This document shows positions 51,457 to 58,569 of a stretch of 64,000 bases of DNA, piece by piece; within the stretch, counting starts at the first letter, position 1; each line of letters opens with the position of its first letter. The notes under the pieces were generated by a model, which saw only the letters and a program-made list of their open reading frames with translations, did not search any database and was not told the origin of the DNA. Source of the DNA: Thermoguttaceae bacterium (GTDB lineage Bacteria > Planctomycetota > Planctomycetia > Pirellulales > Thermoguttaceae); contig JAFQXE010000003.1 of assembly GCA_017407125.1 (NCBI GenBank), positions 96,623 to 160,622 on the forward strand. The letters are read 5' to 3'. The translations under genes were made by a program, and so were the position numbers.

Positions 51457-52407
51457 ATGTCCCATTTTTCGCCTCAAAAACCGACTCGCGACTCTGGCAG
51501 CAGTTCCAACCAGACGCTCGCTTTTTTGCTCCGACGATTCAAGGAAGTGGGGATTTCTCCCGTCCATCAGCTCGGGCAGAACTTTCTCATTGACCTCAAC
51601 ATTCAGCGTCTGCTGATTCGTCGGGCGGCGCTGGACGAGAACGACATTGTCCTGGAAGTCGGGACGGGAACCGGGTCGATGAGCGTTCAGATGGCGCCGC
51701 TGTGCCGAAAGCTCATTACCGTTGAACTGGACGAGAAGCTCTTTGCCCTGTCGCAGGAAGACCTGGGCGACCTGGAGAACATCGAGCAGCTCAACGTCGA
51801 TATTCTCAAAAACAAAAATGCGCTCAATCCGGTTGTTTTAGAGGCGATTGACAAGGCGATGGCGGACAACCCCGGCTGTCGGCTCAAGCTGGCGGCGAAC
51901 CTGCCGTACGCTGTCGCCACCCCGATTATTTCCAATCTCATGCGGCCGGGCGCGCTGTCCTGCGGAGCGCCGTATTCCATGACCGTTACGATTCAAAAGG
52001 AGATGGGCGACCGCATTATCGCCGCGCCGGGCAGCAAAGACTTCTGCGCCTTGTCGCTGTGGATTCAGGCGCAGTGCGACGTCGAAATGACCCGCGTTAT
52101 CCCGCCGTCCGTGTTCTGGCCGAAGCCGAAAGTGTACTCTGCCATTGTTCACATGCAGACCAATCCCGAAAAACGCAGCGCCATCCCGGATCTCGAGTTT
52201 TTCCATCAGTACGCCAAAGCCCTGTTCCTGCACCGCCGCAAGTTCCTCAGAGGCGAGCTGATTGCCGCGTACAAAGACCGCGTCAGCAAATCCGACGTCG
52301 ACGCGATTATGGCTCAGCTCGGCTTGGACGGAACCGCCCGAGCGGAAGCAATCCCCCTGGAAACCCACTTGCAGCTTTGCGAAGCGATGAGGGAGGGGAG
52401 CTTTTAG
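51457..52407 (+). CDS. rsmA: 16S rRNA adenine(1518/1519)-N6 dimethyltransferase
   Basis: 316 residues. Dimethylates two adjacent adenines in helix 45. Family blocks: HQLGQNFLIDLNIQ, SAM motif VLEVGTGTGSMSVQM, motif IV LAANLPYAVATPIISNL, then QKEMGDRI and PSVFWPKPKVYSAIV. An N-terminal 30-residue Ser/Thr-rich extension precedes the usual start. The last residues and stop (AGCTTTTAG) are already part of a TAGCTNN repeat element. Confidence 0.96.
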   Translation: MSHFSPQKPTRDSGSSSNQTLAFLLRRFKEVGISPVHQLGQNFLIDLNIQRLLIRRAALDENDIVLEVGTGTGSMSVQMAPLCRKLITVELDEKLFALSQEDLGDLENIEQLNVDILKNKNALNPVVLEAIDKAMADNPGCRLKLAANLPYAVATPIISNLMRPGALSCGAPYSMTVTIQKEMGDRIIAAPGSKDFCALSLWIQAQCDVEMTRVIPPSVFWPKPKVYSAIVHMQTNPEKRSAIPDLEFFHQYAKALFLHRRKFLRGELIAAYKDRVSKSDVDAIMAQLGLDGTARAEAIPLETHLQLCEAMREGSF

Positions 52408-52516
52408 CCTCTAGCTACTAGCCCCTAGCTTTTTGATTTTAGCTACAGGCTTTAAAATTTAACGCAGAGAACCACAAATACCCAAGCTAATGGCTAGCAG
52501 CTAATAGCTAGCAGCT
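52402..52516. repeat. TAGCTNN hairpin element after rsmA
   Basis: Left arm starts inside the rsmA stop region, centre GATTTTAGCTACAGGC, TTTAAAATTTAACGCAGAG, right arm GGCTAGCAGCTAATAGC to 52516. Same orientation as the 48.9-kb copy. Confidence 0.9.
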
Positions 52517-52541
52517 TAACTTACACAACCACCGACCCGCA

Positions 52542-53240
52542 ATGAAAACCCTCGCCCTCGACGCTGACGACACACTTTGGGAAAACATCGACTTTTTTCT
52601 CAAGGCGCAATCCGGGCTGTGCGAACTGCTCAAGGACTACGTTCCCGCTTCGGAGGTGGAGTCGAAGCTGTTTGCGAAAGAGTCGCAAAACGTGCCGCTG
52701 TACGGGTACGGGACGAAGTCGTTTGTCCTGTCGATGGTTGAACTGGCAATAGATTTAACGAATGGGCGCCTGCCGTCGAGCGTCGTTTTAAAGATACACG
52801 ATTTAGGACGCGATATTTTACGGCATCCGGTTCATCTGCTCCGAGGCGTTGAGGAAACGGTTCCGATTCTGGCTCAGCAGTATCGGCTTATTGTCGCGAC
52901 CAAGGGGGAGCTGCTGGAACAGGAACAGAAGCTGGAACGATCCGGGCTGAAGCCGTACGTGGAGTTCATGCATGTCATGTCGAACAAACGCGTAGACGAT
53001 TACCGACGGCTGATCGACCTGCTTCGCGTCGCCCCGGAGGACTTTATTATGGTCGGCAACTCGCTCAAGTCAGACGTCATCCCGGTAATCGAGTTGGGCG
53101 GGACAGGCGTATATATTCCGCACCATTACACGTGGGAACACGAAGCCGTCGAAGAGGAAATTTCAAAAAAGTACCATTACATTCAGCTGGAGCATTTTGG
53201 GGAGCTGGCGGAGACGTTAGCAAAACTTGAAAGGCGGTAA
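52542..53240 (+). CDS. HAD-superfamily hydrolase
   Basis: 232 residues, cytoplasmic. Motif I is LALDADDTLW (nucleophile D7, acid D9), motif II near LIVATKG, motif III Lys in SNKRVDDY, motif IV FIMVGNSLKSDVIP. The helical cap between residues 20 and 100 fits a small-phosphate-ester phosphatase such as phosphoglycolate or nucleotide type. The stop codon (GAAAGGCGGTAA) coincides with the start of a repeat also found at 56909 and 60488. Confidence 0.9.
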   Translation: MKTLALDADDTLWENIDFFLKAQSGLCELLKDYVPASEVESKLFAKESQNVPLYGYGTKSFVLSMVELAIDLTNGRLPSSVVLKIHDLGRDILRHPVHLLRGVEETVPILAQQYRLIVATKGELLEQEQKLERSGLKPYVEFMHVMSNKRVDDYRRLIDLLRVAPEDFIMVGNSLKSDVIPVIELGGTGVYIPHHYTWEHEAVEEEISKKYHYIQLEHFGELAETLAKLERR

Positions 53241-53612
53241 CGGAGCAATAATTCAGGCGAGCCACGGGTCTAAACCCGTGGGTGTGAGTGAAACGAACGT
53301 ATTTACGCTTTCGCCGCAAGGCGAACAAGTTGCGAGAGACCAAAAAGTTTTTTAAACACGAAATACACGAAAAGAACGAAACAGACGAAAGGAATTTTTT
53401 ATATTCGAAAATTTTTCGTGAATTTCGCTTATTTTGTGTTTTTCGTGTTAAAAAAATCGAAGGAATCACGATTGATTATTGATTTGTAATTAACCAATCG
53501 GTGAAAATCCGTTTAATCCGTCAAATCCGTGAACGGACTGACCTGTACATAACCAACGAGGAGCGCTTGCGAACTCCTCACTCCTCACTTCTCACTCCTA
53601 ACTAACAAACCA
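53241..53612. repeat. Composite repeat region (D-like, E, AATCCGT, GTGAGGA)
   Basis: From left: CCACGGGTCTAAACCCGTGG (53262-53281); CTTTCGCCGCAAGGCGAAC motif (53308-53327); family E element (53343-53461); AATCCGT 9-bp units (53500-53530); GTGAGGA heptads, inverse (53571-53604), which end 8 bases before the SGNH gene start. Confidence 0.85.
53343..53461. repeat. 9-bp-period hairpin element (family E), copy 2
   Basis: Left arm ACACGAAAT ACACGAAAA GAACGAAAC AGACGAAAG, centre AT-rich, right arm inverse AACACGAAAAACACAAAAT and so on. Opposite orientation to the 42.8-kb copy. Confidence 0.85.
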
Positions 53613-54299
53613 ATGATGAAACCACTACCCACAATTCTCCTGTCGTTATTCCTCTGCTCGTTCGCCTTCGCTCAGGAGCCAGGCTGTGAAAACCTGTTTC
53701 CGGACAACGCGGTGATTCTCTTTCAGGGGGATTCCATAACCGACGGGAACCGGGGACGATCGGCAGATCCGAACCACATTCACGGGCACGGGTACGTGTA
53801 CCTTATCGCGTCCGATTTAGGCGCGAACCATCCGGGAAAGAACTGGACGTTTGTCAATCGCGGCGTTTCCGGCAACACGGTCGAGAAACTTCAGCAGCGC
53901 TGGGAAAAAGATACGATTGCCGTCAAGCCGGACGTTCTGAGCATAATGGTTGGCTGCAACGATTTCAGCCACGGCGTAACGGCGCAGGAGTACTATGACC
54001 GTTACGACTCGCTGCTCAAAGAGACGGTTGAGAAACTGCCCAACGTCAAGCTGATAATCATCGAGCCGTTTTATCGGGCGGACGAAGAAACGCTCAAACG
54101 TTACGCGCCGTTCCAGAAAGCCGCCGCCGACCTGGCGAAGAAATACAATGCCGTTTTCGTACCGACTCAACAGATGTACAGCGAGGCGTTCCAGTCCGTT
54201 CCGAAGCCTGAATACTGGGTTTGGGACAGAGTTCATCCCACCACCACCGGACATTGGCTGCTGTACAAACAGTGGCTCAAATGCGTCAAAGAGAATTGA
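53613..54299 (+). CDS. Secreted SGNH/GDSL-type hydrolase
   Basis: 228 residues. Signal peptide 1-20. Block I VILFQGDSITDGN with Ser41; block II VNRGVSGN; block III VGCNDFSHG; block V WDRVHPTTTGH with Asp205 and His208. An esterase or lipase, probably a carbohydrate deacetylase acting on plant or algal polysaccharide, by analogy with similar planctomycetal enzymes (inference). Confidence 0.92.
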   Translation: MMKPLPTILLSLFLCSFAFAQEPGCENLFPDNAVILFQGDSITDGNRGRSADPNHIHGHGYVYLIASDLGANHPGKNWTFVNRGVSGNTVEKLQQRWEKDTIAVKPDVLSIMVGCNDFSHGVTAQEYYDRYDSLLKETVEKLPNVKLIIIEPFYRADEETLKRYAPFQKAAADLAKKYNAVFVPTQQMYSEAFQSVPKPEYWVWDRVHPTTTGHWLLYKQWLKCVKEN

Positions 54300-54708
54300 A
54301 TTGTAACAGAGGGAAAGGTTTTAGCGCTTTGCGGTCAGAAAGCAAAGGGGACGCCGCAAATTGTTCCTGCAATTGCACTCTGTTGAGACCGATTCGCGGG
54401 CGTATCGCCCGCATCGAACCGCGTTAGCGGTTCAATGTTTCTAGCCGTGGGTTTCAACCCACGGACTTAAAAAATAACGAAACAAGAAATCGACAAATAC
54501 CCTTTTTTCCCTCCCGGCGCCGCAGGCGCCGGGAGGGAAAAATGGACTGACTCGATGGAGGGAGCGTAGAGCGTTTCGCTGTCCGTAGACTAAAGTCGAC
54601 GGTTATAGAAATGGCGTCTCTTCGAGACGCAGTCCCGTTTCTCAGCTTTTCTATCTTCGCAAGAAAAATTTGCGTACACCCATAGCAAAGCGCTCTTTCT
54701 TTCTCGGT
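54300..54708. repeat. 409-base hairpin-rich intergenic region
   Basis: A string of palindromes: GCGGGCGTATCGCCCGC (54396-54412), family D pair (54416-54433 and 54445-54464), CCCTCCCGGCGCCGCAGGCG-type stem (54510-54538), and GCGTCTCTTCGAGACGC (about 54612-54628). No gene seen. It separates convergent genes. Confidence 0.75.
54416..54464. repeat. Double-palindrome element, family D
   Basis: GAACCGCGTTAGCGGTTC followed after 11 bases by CCGTGGGTTTCAACCCACGG. Confidence 0.88.
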
Positions 54709-55494
54709 TTACTTCTCGTTTCTGAACAGTTCCAGCATCATGTCGAGTTTGTCTGTCAGGGGGAAGTCGACGCCGTCGGCGCGCTGCTTTTTGAACGCTT
54801 CCGGCGTGTTGGCGTAGAAGTAGTTGATTTTCACCCCGGCGTCGTGCATGGCTTTGGCGTCCTCGGCGGAGCAGGGGATTGTCAGCTGAATGAACTGGCA
54901 TTTGTTTTCAATCGTCTCTCGGGCGTATCGGGACACGTCCGGGTATCGGGACATGTTGCAAATCTGAATGCCCGGGACGGCTTCTCGCGCCTGCAGACCC
55001 GCCTTGAGCGACGTCGCCAGAAACGCCTGATGAAGTCTGCCTTTTTCTGCTATGAGTTTGGCGGCAGGTACGACGGCGTTGGGCGCGCAATGGACGTTAA
55101 TCCAGACGTTTCTCGGCAGACAGTCGAGCGATTCTTCCAGCGTCGGAACTTTCGTTCCGGCGAATTTCGGGTCGAACTTGACGCCAGCGTCCAGATTCCG
55201 GATTTCTTCAAACGTCAAGTCAGCGACGGCGCCTGTCCCGTTGGTCGTTCTGTCTACGGTCGGGTCGTGCATGATAACCATTTTGCCGTCTTTGGTCAGC
55301 TTGACGTCAAACTCTACCATTTGCGCGCCCTTTTCGACAGCGGACTTGAACGCGGGAACGGTGTTTTCCGGATAATACTGTTTGTCGCCGCGATGGGCGC
55401 AAACGCCGCATTGAGGCATGACAACGGCGTCGTCTGCCAGAACCAGAGAAAAGCTCAGGAGGGTGAGGGCGATAAAAGGGATTGGTGTTTTCAT
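54709..55494 (-). CDS. Secreted glycerophosphodiester phosphodiesterase
   Basis: 261 residues from ATG 55494 (an upstream in-frame ATG would translate heptad repeats). Signal peptide 1-20. GDPD motifs: VCAHRGDKQYYPENTVPAF (catalytic His, Arg, Glu, Asn), MVEFDVKLTKDG (Glu-x-Asp metal site), VIMHDPTVDRTTNGTG (His-Asp). Hydrolyses glycerophosphodiesters, or related phosphodiesters, in the periplasm. Position of a late substitution (INVHCAPNA instead of the usual I-E-x-K) suggests a modified second metal residue. Confidence 0.88.
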   Translation of the reverse strand: MKTPIPFIALTLLSFSLVLADDAVVMPQCGVCAHRGDKQYYPENTVPAFKSAVEKGAQMVEFDVKLTKDGKMVIMHDPTVDRTTNGTGAVADLTFEEIRNLDAGVKFDPKFAGTKVPTLEESLDCLPRNVWINVHCAPNAVVPAAKLIAEKGRLHQAFLATSLKAGLQAREAVPGIQICNMSRYPDVSRYARETIENKCQFIQLTIPCSAEDAKAMHDAGVKINYFYANTPEAFKKQRADGVDFPLTDKLDMMLELFRNEK

Positions 55495-55504
55495 GGCGTT
55501 TTGT

Positions 55505-55678
55505 GAGTTAGGAGTGAGGAGTGAGGATTGAGGAGTTCGCAAAGCGCCGCTCGGAAACGTTTACGGGGAGCGGGTATTACCCGCCATTTAATCGCGGACA
55601 ATGTCCGCGCCCCGGAGACGTATTATCATCGCTCCCGTTGGTTGTTTGAAAATCTTACTCTTGCCTCTTGCCTACTGC
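55505..55678. repeat. GTGAGGA heptads and family F element
   Basis: Heptads GTTAGGA/GTGAGGA at 55505-55537; family F (GCGGGTATTACCCGC at 55570-55584, GCGGACAATGTCCGC at 55594-55608); ACTGCCT units at 55663-55681 that overlap the stop codon of the permease gene. Confidence 0.85.
55570..55608. repeat. Double-palindrome element, family F (reverse)
   Basis: Same two palindromes as at 15013-15050, in opposite order, with a 9-base spacer. Confidence 0.88.
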
Positions 55679-56737
55679 CTAATTGTTCTTCAGCTTCGGG
55701 TCGAAGGCGTCGCGGAGTCCGTCGCCGAGGAAGTTGAGCGCGAAAAGCGTCAAGCCGAGAGCCATCGACGGGTACACGACAAGCCACCAGTATATTTTCA
55801 CGGAGTTGACTGCGTTGACGCCGTCGCGCGCCAGCAGACCCCAGGAGACGTCCGGCTGTTCTACGCCCAGACCGAGAAACGACAGGAACGCTTCAAACAA
55901 AATAACGCGGGGAATGGTCAGCGTCAAATACACGATAATGACGCTTGTCAGGTTGGGAATGAGGTGAACGGTGAGAATTCGCCACGTTCCGGCGCCCAGA
56001 CTTCGCGCCGCTTCGACAAACGGCTCGTTTTTCAGCGACAGGGTTTGACCGCGCACGACTCGCGCCATGGTCAGCCAGTAAATCGCCCCGGTTACGAGAT
56101 AAAAAATCGTGATTCGGTTGATTCCATGCGATTCCAGCCAGTCCCGGTTCTGTTCCGCGCCGAGAATGGTAACGATAAAAATCACGATGAAAATAAACGG
56201 TATGGAGTACAGGACGTCAACGAATCTCATCATGAGGTTGTCGACCTGCCCGCCGACGTAGCCGGAAAACGTCCCGTAAGAGACGCCGATAATCAGCGAG
56301 ACCGCCGTCGCCACCAGCGCGACAATGAGCGACACGCGCGCGCCCCAGAAAATTCGGCTGAACAGATCCCGCCCGAGGGCGTCCGTCCCGCAGACGCTGT
56401 TGATCGACCAGCGGCCGAAGACCGCGACGCGGAACTCCAGCATCTTTCTGGCGACCGGTCCCAGCTGACCGAACCCGACTTGCAGCGGGTCGGCGTTCGG
56501 GTCGACGCCTTCGTCGCCGGGCAGTTTAATCGTCTCGACGAACAGCGGATAGAACTTCGGTCCCTGAAACTGGTTTTCCGTTTGAATCATACGCGGAGCC
56601 TGCAGCGGCAGAGCGGGCGTAATAAACGCCAAAACGCAGATGGCGATTATCGTATACAAAGACCCCATTGCAACCCGATTTCGACGAAATCGCTGCCACG
56701 GCGTCGGATCCGACAGTAAAGGCGAGTTCTCTTCCAT
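55679..56737 (-). CDS. ABC transporter permease, OppC/DppC family
   Basis: 352 residues from ATG 56737. N-terminal helix at about 28-48, long periplasmic loop (about 60-140), then five helices. Family blocks: GTDALGRDLFSRIFWGARVS, the EAA-type loop EAARSLGAGTWRILTVHLIPN, and LGVEQPDVSWGLLARDG. Partner of an OppB-type permease, two ATPases and a binding protein for peptides or oligosaccharides; none of these is encoded beside it, so it is an isolated member here. The stop codon lies in an ACTGCCT-type heptad. Confidence 0.93.
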   Translation of the reverse strand: MEENSPLLSDPTPWQRFRRNRVAMGSLYTIIAICVLAFITPALPLQAPRMIQTENQFQGPKFYPLFVETIKLPGDEGVDPNADPLQVGFGQLGPVARKMLEFRVAVFGRWSINSVCGTDALGRDLFSRIFWGARVSLIVALVATAVSLIIGVSYGTFSGYVGGQVDNLMMRFVDVLYSIPFIFIVIFIVTILGAEQNRDWLESHGINRITIFYLVTGAIYWLTMARVVRGQTLSLKNEPFVEAARSLGAGTWRILTVHLIPNLTSVIIVYLTLTIPRVILFEAFLSFLGLGVEQPDVSWGLLARDGVNAVNSVKIYWWLVVYPSMALGLTLFALNFLGDGLRDAFDPKLKNN

Positions 56738-56958
56738 GAACCTTATTATACCGTCCTTGATAAACAAAGCAAGGGGGCGGAGTTAGTTAGGAATTAGGAG
56801 TGAGGAGTGAGGAGTTGACGCTTCGCGCTGGCGAAGCGGGGTGCGAGACGCCCGAAAAATCTCACGCGGAGGCGCGGAGGAGCGGAGAATGTTCGCCGAT
56901 TGGTTAATGGAAGGCGGTAACGGAGCGAGTGTTAGCGAGCGCAGTTACGCTTCAATTA

Positions 56959-57006
56959 GAACCGCATAGCGGTTCAATGTTTCTAGCCGTGGGTTTTAAC
57001 CCACGG
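56959..57006. repeat. Double-palindrome element, family D
   Basis: GAACCGCATAGCGGTTC (56959-56975), 11 bases, CCGTGGGTTTTAACCCACGG (56987-57006). Confidence 0.88.
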
Positions 57007-57337
57007 AACAAAAAACACGCAAAAAAGAATATCGTCAAATAACCTTTTCCTTCTGTCCTCCTGCAAGGAGGGCGGGAAGAAAAGGAACTGAAACGATTAG
57101 GAGCGAGACGCACCGGAAAAACTCACGCGGAGGCGCGGAGGATGTTCGCAAAGTTTTAAAATCTATGTGTTCTTTGCGTTCTTTGCAGCTTATATTTTCT
57201 TCGGCGGCAGGGGACTGCCGCGATCCGGGCTTATCGTAGTCTTTCAGCGGGGTGATGGACAAGGCGGCGCCTAGGGGCGCCGCATTCCCCGCGCAAGCGG
57301 AAAACAGGTCTTTTATAAAATACGATTTTGTGTATAA

Positions 57338-57451
57338 TATAGGGAGTAGGGAATAGGGAGTAGGGAGTAGTTTTTAATTCGCCGTAGGCGAATACTATTC
57401 CCTATTCCCCATTTCCTACTCCCTCCCCTAACCCCCATTCCCTACTCCCCA
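57338..57451. repeat. GGGANTA heptad inverted repeat
   Basis: Left arm of four or five units (57340-57370), centre with CGCCGTAGGCG palindrome, right arm of inverse units to 57451, ending one base before the ATG of the OleA-like gene. Confidence 0.9.
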
Positions 57452-57452
57452 C

Positions 57453-58484
57453 ATGAAATACTCCCACGTTTGCGTAGAGTGTTTTACGCATATCCTGCCG
57501 CCGGAAGTTGTAACGTCAGACGAGATAGAACAGCGTCTGGCGCCGGCGTACGAACGTCTGCGGCTGCCGGCGGGTCGGCTGGAACTGATGACCGGCATTG
57601 CTGAGCGTCGGCTTTGGCGCGAAGGTTCCGGCATCGGCGAAGTCAGCGCCCAAACCGTTTCCAAGGCGATTGAACAGTCCGGCATCGACAAAAGCCTGTT
57701 CGGCGCGCTAATTCATGCGTCGGTCTGCCGGGATTTCATGGAACCGGCAACGGCGGCGGGCACGCATTTCCGCGCTCAGATGCCGGCAAACTGCCTGATT
57801 TTTGACGTCTCCAACGCCTGTCTGGGGATTTTAGACGGCATGTTCCTCCTGGCTAACATGATCGAACTGGGACAGATAAAAGCCGGCGTCGTCGTTGGCA
57901 CGGAAAACAGCCGTTCGCTGATGGAAACGACGATTAAACGGTTCAATACGGACATGACGCTCACCCGTCAGAGCTGCAAGAACCTTTTCGCGTCGCTGAC
58001 AATCGGGTCGGGGTCGGCGGCGGTTGTGTTGACGCACGATTCCATCAGCAAGACCGGGCGGCGTCTGCTGGGCGGCGCCTGTTACACGGATTCGTCTGGA
58101 AGCAAGCTGTGCCAGTCGGACGAGACGTCGCTGGAAGGCGACATGATGCATACGGATTCCGTCAAGCTGCTGGAACAGGGCGTTGCCGCGGCGGCGAAAT
58201 GCTTCCCCCTGTTTCTCAACGAGGTGGGCTGGAAAAAAGAGGATATATCCCGGACGTTCTGCCATCAGGTTGGAAAGGCGCATACAAAGCTGCTGTTCGA
58301 CACGATCGGCTTGAACCCGGAAATTGATTTTACGACGATGCAGTATTTGGGCAACACGGGATCAACCGCCGCGCCCACAACGGCGTCGATTGGATTTGAG
58401 CAAGGCGTTGTCGCTCCCGGCGACCGCGTCGCGCTGCTTGGAATCGGTTCCGGCATCAACGTTATGATGCTGGGGCTGGAGTAA
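57453..58484 (+). CDS. OleA-like thiolase (3-oxoacyl-ACP synthase III family)
   Basis: 343 residues. OleA condenses two fatty acyl-CoA molecules head to head, the first step of long-chain olefin synthesis. Features of OleA: start HILPPEVVTSDEIEQRLAP, HASVCRDFMEPATA with Glu97 (second catalytic Glu), DVSNACLGILDGM with Cys123, CHQVGKAHT and LGNTGSTAAPTT for His and Asn, LLGIGSGIN at the end. OleB, OleC and OleD genes are not adjacent. The leader consists of heptad repeats up to one base before the ATG, and another heptad array starts at the stop codon. Confidence 0.88.
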   Translation: MKYSHVCVECFTHILPPEVVTSDEIEQRLAPAYERLRLPAGRLELMTGIAERRLWREGSGIGEVSAQTVSKAIEQSGIDKSLFGALIHASVCRDFMEPATAAGTHFRAQMPANCLIFDVSNACLGILDGMFLLANMIELGQIKAGVVVGTENSRSLMETTIKRFNTDMTLTRQSCKNLFASLTIGSGSAAVVLTHDSISKTGRRLLGGACYTDSSGSKLCQSDETSLEGDMMHTDSVKLLEQGVAAAAKCFPLFLNEVGWKKEDISRTFCHQVGKAHTKLLFDTIGLNPEIDFTTMQYLGNTGSTAAPTTASIGFEQGVVAPGDRVALLGIGSGINVMMLGLE

Positions 58485-58569
58485 ATTAGCAATTTTCAAT
58501 TAGCAATTAGCAATTGGAGCAAGCGTTTCACGAAACTACTGCCTATTGCCTACTGCCTACTGCCTAAAG
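58485..58569. repeat. ATTAGCA then ACTGCCT heptads
   Basis: ATTAGCA-type units 58485-58517 begin at the OleA-like stop; ACTGCCT/ATTGCCT units 58534-58567 end directly at the next ATG (58570). Confidence 0.9.

Larger units (their letters stand above)
56738..57452. repeat. 715-base repeat-rich region without genes
   Basis: In order: GTGAGGA heptads (56786-56817), hairpin GCTTCGCGCTGGCGAAGC (56819-56836), CACGCGGAGGCGCGGAGG direct repeat at about 56864 and 57122, the AAGGCGGTAACGGAGC repeat (56909), family D pair (56959-57006), a CTTTTCCTTC/GAAGAAAAGG stem (57042-57083), GC-rich palindrome (57259-57288), TATAAT (57333-57338), then the GGGANTA inverted repeat (57338-57451). No gene seen. Confidence 0.75.

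Noticed and set aside
47331..52516. CRISPR-like impression from repeated TAGCTNN units
   Set aside because: Units are 7 bp with no unique spacers of constant length and no cas genes; they are tandem repeats in hairpins.
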